Origin: Cryptolaemus montrouzieri | Lineage: Eukaryota > Arthropoda > Insecta > Coleoptera > Coccinellidae | Direction of reading: 5' to 3' | DNA length: 64,000 bases | Assembly (NCBI GenBank): GCA_013387265.2 | Contig: JABFTP020000021.1 | Span: 4,462,001-4,526,000 of the forward strand | In this document: positions 1 through 10,639 of the stretch, one piece after another | Layout: each line of letters starts with the position of its first letter | Position numbering within the stretch: position 1 is the stretch's first letter | Notes under the pieces: generated by a model | Database searches by the model: none | Seen by the model: only the letters and a program-made list of their open reading frames with translations | What the model was told of the DNA's origin: nothing | Program-made: the position numbers and the translations under genes

Positions 1-590
1 GGCGCAACATGCAAAACTCGATACTCTGTCCTCGTCCCGGTATCGAAACGATCGAACGCGAGAGAAAAATTTGTATAGACGCAAAAGTCCGGTGAAATTA
101 TCCCCTCCAATTGCGAAAAATCGGATCTTTTTTGTTCGAGCTCTTTTAGGACTTTTTCCCAGAATTTCCGCTCTACAGATTGTTGCGATCGCCTTCCAAA
201 CGACCGAAGTTTCTGATTCCGAAGAAATCTTGCAGTTTCAAGTCGTTCGAGCTAGGAGCTCCGAATTTGGCACCTAACCTTCCTCCGATACTTCTCTACC
301 AGAAAAAAAATATACCCGCGGGGGCCTTTGTCACCCTCTCGCTCGCTGCGTCCCTTCTTCTCCTCCCGGTTCGAACTACCGCCAACCCCATGGATTATTC
401 CAGAAAAAAGCCTTCAATATTATAGATAAAGGAAACGGCCACACATCTTCCGTTAGAAATTCATTGCGACACCAGATTCAAGCTAGCTTTCCTCGCTTTC
501 GAGTCATTTGAAACCTATAACTGTTTTTTCGAATTATGTAAAATAAATTGTTTTTATATTTTCATATTCTACTTTTTTCACGTAGAATTT
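1..590. repeat. Unclassified dispersed repeat, copy 1
   Basis: This block matches 1163-1746 almost base for base over about 585 bp, with a few substitutions and small indels. The shared part opens with GGCGCAACATGCAAAACTCG and runs through a CT-rich stretch that includes a Ser/Leu-like ORF. That ORF is probably chance. Diverged relatives occur at 17595-18055 and 22370-23115. It has a higher GC content than its surroundings, no transposase or RT motif, and starts at or before the window edge. The family is not recognised. Confidence 0.8.
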
Positions 591-1119
591 TTTAGGAAAC
601 TACACGTTTTTCTCTTGAGAAATAAAACAACAGAAATAAATTAACATTTGCAAGAAAACACCAGCAGTAGTAGTTTTTCTGATAACTTTTAACTCGGAAA
701 TAAAGTAACACTTGTGTTGAAATCGAGTCACTTTATTATGATTTTTGAGTACCATGTTGTTTGAGACTTCACAACTGTACAATTTTGCCTTGTTTCTGAC
801 TGGATAACTATAACAATACAATCTGCCTTGTTTCAAGCGTTTACGACTGTATATTACAAGTTGAATTGGTACCGTTTTCATATTTCTACATTTCACATGA
901 AGCAAATTTTAAACTAGGCGACTAACGGAGAAAACCACATTAGTTGAGATAATAAAATCGACCTCTTTGACGAATGGGGTAATTGTTACAATCCAAAGTA
1001 CCCTACTTTTTACCCTGTGTGATCGATTCCAGGAACTATGCTTTCACCTAGATAACAAATAAATTTCTTATTTACGACACGGATAACTGACTTAAATCTA
1101 AAAACTAAATAACAAACAC
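591..1119. other. Spacer between repeat copies, no gene seen
   Basis: AT-rich sequence between the two repeat copies. A 101-codon minus-strand frame at 600-905 has no recognisable motif and I treat it as chance. Confidence 0.6.
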
Positions 1120-1746
1120 TCCGAAGATTTTCCCGGGTTTTTTTGGGGACCAAAATATCGCGGCGCAACATGCAAAACTCGATACTCTGTCCTCGTTCCG
1201 GTTTCGAAACGATCGAACGCGAGAGAAAAATTTGTATAGACGCAAAAGTCCGGTGAAATTATCCCCTCCAATTGCGAAAAATCGGATCTTTTTTGTTCGA
1301 GCTCTTTTAGGACTTTTTCCCAGAATTTCCGCTCTACAGATTGTTGCGATCGCCTTTCAAACGACCGAAGTTTCTGATTCCGAAGAAATCTTGCAGTTTC
1401 AAGTCGTTCGAGCTAGGAGCTCCGAATTTGGCACCTAACCTTCCTCCGATACTTCTCTACCAGAAAAAAAATATACCCGCGGGGGCCTTTGTCACCCTCT
1501 CGCTCGCTGCGTCCCTTCTTCTCCGCCCGGTTCGAACTACCGCCAACCCCATGGATTATTCCCTAAAAAATTAATATTATAGATAAAGGAAACGGCCACA
1601 CATCTTCCGTTAGAAATTCATTGCGACAACAGATTCAAGCTAGCTTTCTTCGCTTTCGAGTCATTTGAAACCTATAACTCTGTTTTTTCGAATTTAGGTA
1701 AAAATTGTTTTTATATTTTCATATTCTACTTTTTTTACGTAGAATC
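1120..1746. repeat. Unclassified dispersed repeat, copy 2
   Basis: Second copy of the repeat at the start of the window, in the same orientation. About 40 bp of extra 5' sequence (a GAAGATTTTCCC stretch before GGCGCAAC) is also present in the copies near 17.9 and 22.7 kb, so the family extends further 5' than copy 1 shows. Two long direct repeats around a 0.57-kb spacer could be read as LTRs. No primer-binding site, polypurine tract or pol motif was seen, so a duplicated repeat is the simpler reading. Confidence 0.75.
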
Positions 1747-3185
1747 GAAATACTTGCAAAAATATATTCTTTCTTCAACAATTATTGAGGTACAATGCAT
1801 ACTTGCGTTTTTTTTCCAAAAATAAACTATGGCAACTTTAATTTCGTAAAATATTTTAATTGCAAAATAGTGCATAAGTTATCCCATTTGAACCCCCATA
1901 CTATAACCCTGAGCCATCAAGTTGGGAACACCTTATACAGTATGAGAAAACTCACCTGACAGAAAGCTTCCCCACTCCGAAATCTCAAACTAAAATAAGT
2001 AAGTCGAAAACCGTAAAAATCATCATCATCAGGTCAATTCCATTTTTTGTCCTAATTGAATTTTTCCAATGACTATAAACAGAAGAATACGTACTCGTAC
2101 ATCAAAGTGTTGTGAGTACGTTTAGGTTAAAAAATGTCAAAATACACGAAGCAGTTTTCGGATGGGATCAACAGAAAAAGTGCCAGAAGCGCAAAATTTA
2201 AAAGGTACCTCCGTAATGTGAAAACGTTCAGCCGATATCCAAGTAGCTATTTCTATGAAAACTTTTCGAACGATCGTCGTACGTTTCAGACCTAAATATT
2301 CAGTTGACCATTTCTGTTCAAAAATTTGAATTCAAATGAAGCTGAAATTCAAAGCTTTCTGTTCTTATCTGTTAAGCTTTTTTTGTGAATATGGCCATAA
2401 AATAATCCTACGCCACTGGGACTCTATTGTAATGCCGCACCCCTCGCAATTTTGTAGTAATGATGGCCTTAGAGACGGCGAGTCTGTCGTTTGCCACCTG
2501 CCGTTCCAGACATACCCATACTTTGGTCGAATGGTCAATTAGTACTAATACAATGTTATATGTTAGAACACCTGAAGTTGCTTTGTATCCAAATTTAAAT
2601 GGTCACATTTAGATCACAAATACTTCCAGATTGGTTTATTTGTTTTTGAATTTCCATATGAATCGGAAAGAAAAATCGGAAAAATTTCCCGAAAAATCTG
2701 AGAATATTTCGGAATTTCCATGTCTGTCTCGTATCACTTCATACCTATACACGGTGAGTCATGAGATACAGGACGGTTTAACACGGTTTAAATATACAGG
2801 GCGAACAGGTTTCGACTTGTTCTTTATGCGTGAGGAATTCGCTGCCACAAACAAATTCCGGCTAGCTTCTTTGTTTTTCGTTTTGAAAATTTTTGGAATC
2901 AGTCATCGGCCAATATCTCTATTGCTTTTGAAGTTATGTAAGAAATAATTTTGGCTTCTATTGGCACTTTTACACGTAGAATCGAACTCTATGTGCGAAT
3001 TTTTTTTTGTCCAATAGTTTTCGAGTTTTTCTTTATTGAGAAATGGGAATACAGATAGGCAAGTACTCTGGACACAGCATTCACAGATGCAAGTATGAAT
3101 GAAATCATTTTTATGATTTCAAAACACATGAAACTTTTGAATTTGGGAGGCTTTTACTTGGTAAAATTCCATTATCAATAATAAA
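1747..3185. other. Non-coding stretch with one small ORF
   Basis: No confident gene. A plus-strand ATG frame at 2134-2295 encodes a basic 53-residue peptide starting MSKYTKQFSDG, which vaguely recalls the basic N-terminus of some hAT transposases but cannot be assigned. Most of the rest is AT-rich. Confidence 0.4.
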
Positions 3186-3974
3186 AAACAAGTACTGTGT
3201 TTTAAGGAATTCTACTTAATAATTGCGATTCGTAACGCGTTTCACTACACCGTAGCTTCTTCAGACGAATGAATATGCAGAAAAATATAAATGAGAATAT
3301 AACTATAAATGTTCCTGAGTAATTAAAAGCTTATTGAGTTGCTTCTTCTCAAGTGGTTATTTATGACCGGTATATCCAATAAAATTAAGGAATAGATTGC
3401 TCCCCGAAAAGATTCAATAGGGGTGAAGGGCTTAAATCGACTTGTTCATTGATGAGTCTACCTGAGTGTTTGTATTTATTGATTTCTAAAGTTTCCCAAA
3501 GATCTACCTTCCAATATTTATTATCTGAATGCAAAATTTCAAACTGTGGGTCGAAAGAATGATTATTTTCTAAGAGATGATTCGCGTAATTTGAATCTGA
3601 TTTTTTATTTGAAAAACTGCGTTTATGTTCCGATAATCTAATATTAAAATTTCTATGTGTTCTACCAATGTAGAAATTATCACAGTCATTGCAATTCAAT
3701 CGATAAACACCTGATTTATTGTTTTTACCTGGTTTGGTTTTATTATTTTTATATATTTGCCTAAATTATTATTAGTTTGGAAAGCTATGTTGAAATTATT
3801 GCTACTTAAGAATGATTTCAGTTTCTCACTTGTAATGCCAACGTAGGTTAAGGTGTTGAATTTTTGTTTCAATTTATCGACAGAGTAAACTTCATTCAAT
3901 GCGATTCTACTTTGTATTTAAAATATTATTTATTAGTTTGGGATTGTAACCATTATTTTTGGCTATTTGTTTGA
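3186..3974 (-). mobile_element. Penelope-like element 1, inverted 3' fragment (GIY-YIG end)
   Basis: On the minus strand this encodes the C-terminal part of a Penelope-like polyprotein. One frame covers 3696-3899 (linker after the RT). The next, 3385-3699, holds a GIY-YIG-type endonuclease: a CxxC pair, the YIGR core, a conserved R...EHKRSF stretch and a final LLNLF tail. The two frames are offset by a small indel. The fragment is an inverted duplicate of 4848-5655, so it faces the main copy head to head. Family knowledge: PLEs pair a reverse transcriptase with this endonuclease. It is 5' truncated at about residue IKQ of the plus copy and cannot act alone. Confidence 0.88.
3228..3270 (-). 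ncRNA. Hammerhead ribozyme motif at PLE 1 inverted end
   Basis: Read on the minus strand: stem I strand ATTCGT, core CTGAAGA (fits CUGANGA), stem II GCTAC/GTAGT with a short loop, core GAAA, a minimal helix III of two pairs (A-U, C-G) with loop GC, then U16.1-U17 and the stem I partner ACGAAT. All six stem I pairs form. Very short helix III is known for hammerheads in Penelope-like elements, which are thought to work as dimers. Cleavage would fall after GTT. Confidence 0.75.
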
Positions 3975-5655
3975 TATAAATATAAATTCATTAACTCCAA
4001 TCCACAATCCCCCGAATTATATTCGTTGATGAAACTTCGTAAACCTAATTACCCTATTAGACGTGTTGTTTCTTATGTAACGGCACCTTCGTTCAAACTT
4101 TCAAAATTCCTCAACGACTTGCTAATAAAACATTGCAATTTTAAATCTATATTTTCGGTCAAAAATTCATACGAACTTATTGCCAATATCAAAGATACCA
4201 CTATACCACCTAATTCCAAACTCATTTCTTTCGATGTTAAGAATCTATTTCCCAACATTCCTCCGAAAGATACGTATTACTTAGTTGAAGAATTATTAGA
4301 AAAGAATCATGTCAATACTATCATTAAATCAGATATTCTTTCATTATTACAAATTTGTTTAGATCAAAATTATTTCCATTTCAATAACAAATATTACTAT
4401 TATTGAAGACGGCTTGATTATGGGCAATCCGTTAAGTCCTTTGTTCGCAAAAATATTCATGAATAACTTAGAGAAATTAATACATAATCATCCACTCGGT
4501 AAATATTGTTTATACTGGTATCGCTATGTAGACGATATCATTATTTGCTTCACAGGAACAGATAGACAGTTGAAAATTTTCGAAAATCATATAAATTCAT
4601 TACATCCAAAATTGCATTCACAACCGAAATAGAAAGCAATAATTCGATAAATTTCTTAGACGTAACAATTTCGAATGAAAATAGAAAACATGTTTTCGCA
4701 ATTTACCATAAGCCGTCACATACAGATATTATAATACATAACTCGTCGTGTCATCCATATCAACATAAAATGTCATCATTCAATAGTTTTATTCATAGAT
4801 TGATTAACATCCCGTTATCACCAGAAAATTTCAACAGAGAACTAAATTTGATTAAACAAATAGCCAAAAATAATGGTTACAATCCCAAACTAAGAAATAA
4901 TATTTTAAATAAAAACAAAGTAGAATCGCATTGAATGAAGTTTACCCTGTCGATAAATTCAAACAAAAATTCAACACCTTAACCTACGTTGGCATTACAA
5001 GTGAGAAATTGAAATCATTCTTAAGTAGCAATAATTTCAAATAATTTCAACATAGCTTTCCAAACTAATAATAATTTAGGCAAATATATAAAAATAATAA
5101 AACCAAACCAGGTAAAAACAATAAATCAGGTGTTTATCGACTGAATTGCAATGACTGTGATAATTTCTACATTGGTAGAACACATAGAAATTTTAATATT
5201 AGAATATCGGAACATAAACGCAGTTTTTCAAATAAAAATCAGATTCAAATTACGCGAATCATCTCTTAGAAAATAATCATTATTTCGACCCACAGTTTGA
5301 AATTTTGCATTCAGATAATAAATATTAGAAGGTAGGTCTTTGGGAAACTTTAAAAATCAATAAATACAAACACTCAGGTAGACTCATCAATGAACAAGTC
5401 GATTTAAGCCCTTCACTTCTATTGAATCTTTTCGGGGAGCAATCTATTCCTTAATTTTATTGGATATACCTGTCATAAATAACCACTTAAGAAGAAGCAA
5501 CTCAATAAGCTTTTAATTACTCAGGAACATTTATAGTTATATTCTCATTTATATTTTTCTGCATATTCATTCGTCTGAAGAAGTTACGGTGTAGTGAAAC
5601 GCGTTAAGAATCGCAATTATTAAGTAAAATTCCTTAAAACACAGTACTTGTTTTT
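3975..5655 (+). mobile_element. Penelope-like element 1, reverse transcriptase plus GIY-YIG
   Basis: A 5'-truncated PLE. Frame 4026-4406 carries RT fingers/palm, with a SFDVKNLFPNIP motif that matches the first catalytic Asp region. Frame 4414-4632 carries the GNPLSP motif and the catalytic YVDD box. A further frame continues through FLDVTISN and IYHKPSHTD. After a stop near 4934 the sequence continues into NEVYPVDK and the GIY-YIG endonuclease with LNCNDCDNFYIGRT and EHKRSF, ending near 5450. At least three frameshifts or stops make it a pseudogene. The 3' end has a hammerhead motif. A partial copy lies inverted immediately upstream. Confidence 0.9.
5569..5611 (+). ncRNA. Hammerhead ribozyme motif at PLE 1 3' end
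   Basis: Same fold as the motif at 3228-3270: ATTCGT, CTGAAGA, stem II GTTAC/GTAGT (two G-U pairs), GAAAC-GC-GTT, then AAGAAT. One C-to-A change breaks a stem I pair. The core nucleotides are intact. Confidence 0.68.
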
Positions 5656-5679
5656 TACATGAAACTTTTTGAGAATGAA

Positions 5680-6690
5680 GAAGAAAGGTAAACTAAAAAA
5701 ACAAGTAAAATGAATCTAGAGATAACTTCTCTTGAGTGTATTCTTGAAATTGCTTAACGACCTGAAAAATATGTCAAGTCCAGGAAGTTTTTCATTATAA
5801 GTGCTCAACATCCAGCAAATAGGTCCACTTTGAGAACTTTTTGTTCATCTGAAAGAGACATAAAATGGCTCGTTCGATCTCAGAGTCCAATCTGATACCC
5901 TCAGTGGAATACTCTGGAGAACGCTAGACACTAACAGATAGTTGTTCAATATTTCGTGTAAAAACACAAAATCACCAATTTCAATTTGAATCTCTTTCGA
6001 GTCTCCAGATAATTATGATCCCCAATAATGACATTATCTTAGGAAGCTAAAGATCTTATGAATTTATTCTGTCCACTTTCTAATCTACGGATAAAAATAT
6101 TGAGGGTTCCATATTATAGAAGCAAAGTTCTATCTATTCAGGACAGAGGAATGTTATAAAGTTGAAAGGGTTAAGACATCTCTATAAAGCCTACAGTGTC
6201 GAAAAATAAAGCCATCCATCCTATTAGTGCTATTCAGGATGCTATCAACATGATGATCAAATAATAGCTTCGAATCGAATGTAACTCCCGAATCCACAAT
6301 GGTTTCCACATTTTGGAGCTGCTGATCGCCGATCGAGTAAGGTCGATATTTCTGCTGAAAGTTATTTTATAGCATTTCTGATAATTTGAACATCACCAGT
6401 TTTCAAAACAGTATTATTAATATCTTCGAGTCATCCGCATATAATAAGAACTTCGAATTTGGAAACAAGCCCTTATATTATTTATAGTATAAATTGTAGT
6501 GGTACCAAGTGAGAACCTTGGGGGACTCTCGACGAATTGAAGTATATTCTGGAGGACGTTCCTAGTTGAACAAATTGTGATCTTTCCACCAGATAAGATT
6601 CAGATCATCTGAGGAGCACGTCGACCACACCTACATATGCCAGACTTCTATGTATAATGAAATGATTTAATTAGAAATCAAATGCTTTTT
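5680..6690 (-). pseudogene. Jockey/CR1-like LINE reverse transcriptase relic
   Basis: Minus-strand translation in shifting frames gives, in order, an FQKSI relic of the TDFxKAFD region near 6690, the catalytic LLYADDSKIL box near 6440, a DSGVTFDSKLLF.HH stretch near 6270 and an IIWNPQY motif near 6110. This is the usual order of the second half of a jockey/CR1-type RT. There are many stops and shifts and no single long frame. It ends against the second PLE at about 6775. The clade is assigned only from motif style. Confidence 0.72.
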
Positions 6691-6776
6691 TGAAATCGGT
6701 GTAAATATAATTCACCAGTATGCAACAGTCGAGAGCCATCTGGAAGTACTCCGAAAACTTTACAAATTTGTTTCCG

Positions 6777-7060
6777 AATTGCTACCCTTAAAAAAGGCTT
6801 TGTTGATATTATTGTCTGCTTTACTGATATGAACAGACAATTACGTATGTTTGAAAAATTCCTCAATAATTTGCATATAAAAATAAATTTACAACAGAAA
6901 TCGAGAAGAAGGGCTCAATAAGTTTTTTAGATTTAACCATAACTCGATCTAATAATAAACACAATTTTTCAATTTATCACAAACCTTTACACACCGACAT
7001 GATAATACACAACTCATCAGCACATCCCTATCAGCATAGAGTTGCATCTTTCAATAGTTA
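6777..7060 (+). mobile_element. Penelope-like element 2, RT part before the insertion
   Basis: Plus-strand frames give VDIIVCFTDMNRQLRMFEKF, the region containing and following the catalytic YVDD (here a relic), then ISFLDLTITRSN, FSIYHKPLHTDMIIHNSSAHPYQHR and SFNSY. These align with PLE 1 residue by residue. The element is cut at 7060 by a TA-flanked transposon and resumes at 9768. The 5' end is missing and abuts a LINE relic. Confidence 0.85.
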
Positions 7061-9767
7061 TACTGGGTGATTCACCAGTGGCGCGGTGCTCTGTAGCTAG
7101 TACACTCTTGAAGATTTCATTTTTGTTCGAACGGTATTGTATTTAGAAAGTAAAAATCTACTTCAGCAATTTATTTTGAAGTGAACAGGGTGTCCCAATT
7201 TTCTATAAAAAATCTTGGGAGGTTTTTTCAGATTGGAAGACCACTTTTTTGATCAAGATTCAGGAACGGCCTAAACTCTCCTATAATGTCTTCAAGTAAT
7301 AAGTTTTTTTGGTGAGTAGTTTCGTCACAATATTTTTTTTCCATAAAAATTCATGATAATAGGCATATCATCGCATGCTTCTTCGGCCAGAGAGGATGAA
7401 TACTTTTTCCTTTCGTTTTCTTATTGCCTTTATTGATGAATTGAAATAGATTATCCTCATTTTATACATGAGTGACTCGAAAAATTATTGAATACTGTTA
7501 TTTTAAAAATATCATGATTCTTTCAAACGGAACACCCTGTATTTCATTATTCATGTCAACGCATAAAATATTGTGCTATATTTTGCAGAAGTAACCTGAT
7601 CTTTATCTTCGATCATTTCCGAAACATTCGATTATTTGTAAAAATTTTGATGAAAATTCTACACATCGTATCAAACTCAACAACATGCATCATTATTCGC
7701 ACAGAAGTTTTTTTTCTATAATGATTCAAGTAGTAGAAAATGAAACCTAAACAAGATAATTCTCTTAACGAATGATAAAATCAAGATGATACAAACGTAA
7801 ATCGAGGTATGTGTTGACATTTTATTTTATTTGTGCCTTCTGTCAGATGTCTGGACATATCATATTCTGCATTTCACAAGTCGAACTTATTAGAGTTTCG
7901 TTAATAAACATTGTTAAAGTGAGGTTGGAACCCAATTTTCTCAATTGACTGCCATAAAGTTCTCCAAAGAAGAAATGGTTGATTTGACTTTTATTCTGGG
8001 TAAGTGTGAAATGAAATTCTTTGTTGGCAAGTAGAGTTTATGCACAAAGGTTTCCTGATAAGAGGCATCCTGATGCAAGATGCTTTGAAATACTTCTAAT
8101 TAGATTTATCGAAGCGGGTAATATCGCTTACAATAAACATGAAAAACGAAAAACTGCTACAGCTGAAGTCAACCAGTTATCAGTTTTGTTGACAGTGACA
8201 GAGGATACATATAAAAGCCAAAGAGAGATTTCTCAGTTAACAGATATAAGTGAAACTTCCGTCCAGATAATCTTGAAAGTGAATAAATTTCATGCATATC
8301 ATGTACAGATGCATCAGGAACTGAACAATCAAGACTATGAAAATCGAATCAATTTTTGCAATTGGGCAATTGACAAAGTAGAGGAAAATCCAAATATGTT
8401 TAGCAGAGTTCTTTTCCCGGCGAGGCAACTTTCCACAATAATGGACTTGTCAACAGGCACAACTTTCATTATTACGCCACAGAAAATCCACACCTCATGA
8501 GACAAATAGATCACCAGCATCGTTAGTCCTTGAATGTATGGGCCGCTATAGTAGATCGATATCTAATTGGGCGGCACTTTTTCTACGGACACCTCAATAG
8601 TGAAATGTATTTAGATTTTCTGCAGAATCATCTACCATTGTTACTTGCCGATGTACCAGAGCATATAAGACAAGATTTGTGGTTTCAACTGGATGGAGCA
8701 ACGTCACATTACTCACATCAGATTAGGGAGCATTTGAATCATGTATTTCCAAACGAATGGATAGGACGTGGTGGTCCTGTTAGATGGCCAGCTAGGTCTC
8801 TGGACCAAAGAAGTCTAGATTTTTTCTTGTGGGGTTATATTAAGGGTACCGTTTACCAGATTCCTTCTACAATACAGTTGGATATAAGACAGAGAATATA
8901 CGACGCCTTTCAGTCAGTTAATCCGCAAATGTTGTCGAGAGTTCAACGGTCTTTCCCCAGAAGGATTGAGTTGTGTCTACAAAGAAACGGGCAACATTTC
9001 GAACACTTATTGAAATAGTTCAACACCTTGTAGATCATCTCAACAAAAACCAATCTATTACGTATTTTATACACGACTACCTTAAAATATCTCCATTTCT
9101 CTGATCAAGTGTAATGATATGTACTTATAAACTCTTGTTTCGCAACCTCTGATTTTATTATTTTAGTTTATTAATTTTTTATTTCGGAAATGGTCGAAGA
9201 TAAAGATAAGGTCGCTTCTGCAAAAACATGGCATAATATTTTATTCGTTGACATGATAATAAAATACAGTATGTTCCATTTGAAAGAATCAAGATATGAT
9301 ATTTTTAAACTCTCAATATTCAATAATTATTTTGAGTCACTCCTGTATGAAATGAGCATAATCTATTTCAATTCATCAATAAAGCTATCCTTGGGCAATA
9401 AAAACTAAAGGAAAAAAGTATTCATCCTCTCTGGCCGAAGGAGCATGCGATGATGTGAGAGCCCATTTTCATGAATTTTTACGGAAAAAAAAATATTGTG
9501 ACGAAACTACTCACCCAAAAAACTCATTACTTAAAGACATTATACCAGAGTTTAGGACGCTCTTGAATCTTGAACAAAAAAGTGGTCTTCCAATCTGAAA
9601 AAAACCTGCCAAGATTTTTTTATAGAAAATTGGGACATCCTGTTCACTTCAAAATAAATTGCTGAAGTAGATTCTTACTTTCTAAATACAATACCGTTCG
9701 AACAAATATGAAATCTTCAAGATTGTACGAGCTACAGAGCACCGTGCCACTGGTGAATCACCCAGTA
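7061..9767 (+). mobile_element. Mariner/IS630-superfamily transposon with ~560-bp TIRs, copy A
   Basis: Complete 2.7-kb DNA transposon inserted in PLE 2. The ends read TACTGGGTGATTCACC and its complement, flanked by a TA duplication (7059-7060, 9768-9769), the signature of Tc1/mariner-type insertion. The terminal inverted repeats are unusually long: about 7061-7628 pairs with about 9183-9767, with small gaps. A single transposase reading frame, now broken, lies between them. A second copy is at 34869-37030. Open frames inside the TIRs (for example 9190-9408) have no recognised function. Confidence 0.88.
7960..9018 (+). pseudogene. Broken transposase of copy A (DUF4817-like HTH, D,D,D)
   Basis: The N-terminal helix-turn-helix region (KFSKEEMVDLTFILGK, then VYAQRFPDKRHPDARCF) is split by a shift near 8025. 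The catalytic half includes LWFQLDGATSHY (second Asp), IGRGGPVRWPARS and SLDQRSLDFFLWGY (third Asp), with 36 residues between the second and third Asp, and ends QHFEHLLK. Around 8420 the related copy B reads SDEATF, but here one base is missing from the Asp codon. That removes the first catalytic Asp and shifts the frame. A stop also occurs near 8525. The product cannot be active. The enzyme would cut and paste elements with the matching TIRs. Confidence 0.85.
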
Positions 9768-10530
9768 TACTTAGACTCCTCAACGTACCTCTATCAACAG
9801 AAAATTTCGTGAAGAATCGATTTTAATCAAACAAACTACTTTTAACAATGAATATAACCCAAATATAATTAATTACATTTTTAAAAAGAAACAACTGAGA
9901 TTAGCCATTGAACAAGTATATCGACAGTCAGAAAAACAAAATGAATCTCATATATGTCTAATATATTTTGGTAAAAGTAGCGAAACCTTAAAACCATTCC
10001 TTGGAAATTTCAACTTAAATATAGCTTTCAGAACAAGAATCAACGTAGGTGGACATACTAAAAATTACAAAACAAAAACTAAAAAGGAAATAAATCCGGA
10101 GTATATCGTTTAAATTGTCTAGACTACGATAAGAAATTCCGGAACTAGAATATCGGAACATAAACGTAGTTTCAATAGTAAAAAGCAGATTCCAATTATT
10201 CAAATCACCTTTTAGATTGCAACCACTCGTTTAATCCGGATTTCCAAGTCTTACATACAGAGAGTAGAGGCAAAAAGTTGAATTACCTTGAAGCCCTCGA
10301 AATTAACAGATATAAAAATTCCAAGAATATACTTAATGACCAACTAGATATAAATCAGTCACCTCTACTCAACTTATTTCCATAAATACTTGATAGCCCT
10401 TGAATGGATTTCCCTAAGCTGCTATTTGTAGTGTATTGGTATTATAGAATATCAGTAGTATGTAACCTTGCACTAGAGAAAGACACAGAGTGTCGAAACG
10501 CGTTGTGCTAATATATCATCCTAGTAGAAT
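9768..10530 (+). mobile_element. Penelope-like element 2, 3' part after the insertion
   Basis: Continues PLE 2 with RLLNVPLSTENF, then KKQLRLAIEQVYRQSEK, a damaged GIY-YIG region (SGVYRLNCLDYDK with the YIG core deleted, then RISEHKRSFNS) and a final INQSPLLNLFP near 10384. Several shifts and a deletion around 10130 make it inactive. A degenerate hammerhead motif follows at 10470-10508. Removing the transposon at 7061-9767 restores collinearity with PLE 1. Confidence 0.85.
10470..10508 (+). ncRNA. Degenerate hammerhead ribozyme motif, PLE 2
   Basis: Stem I GCAC/GTGC, a perfect five-pair stem II GACAC/GTGTC with loop AGA, and GAAAC-GC-GTT are present. The CUGANGA core is damaged (reads CTAGAGA and overlaps stem I), so activity is doubtful. 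It occupies the same place as the motifs of the other PLE copies. Confidence 0.55.
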
Positions 10531-10639
10531 TCTAAATCGTTTGATTTATTTTTTATATTCTTAAAAAAGTCATACTGCTTTTCTATGGCTATGTTCTTAA
10601 TATGACGGTATAAGTATTATAGATTAGAGACACAATCTT

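Noticed and set aside
180..425. 81-codon ORF with a hydrophobic Leu/Ala-rich stretch resembling a signal peptide
   Set aside because: Part of the non-coding repeat; the second copy changes length and ends differently.
1..1746. LTR retrotransposon reading of the two direct repeats
   Set aside because: No primer-binding site, polypurine tract, target duplication or gag/pol sequence in the 0.57-kb spacer.
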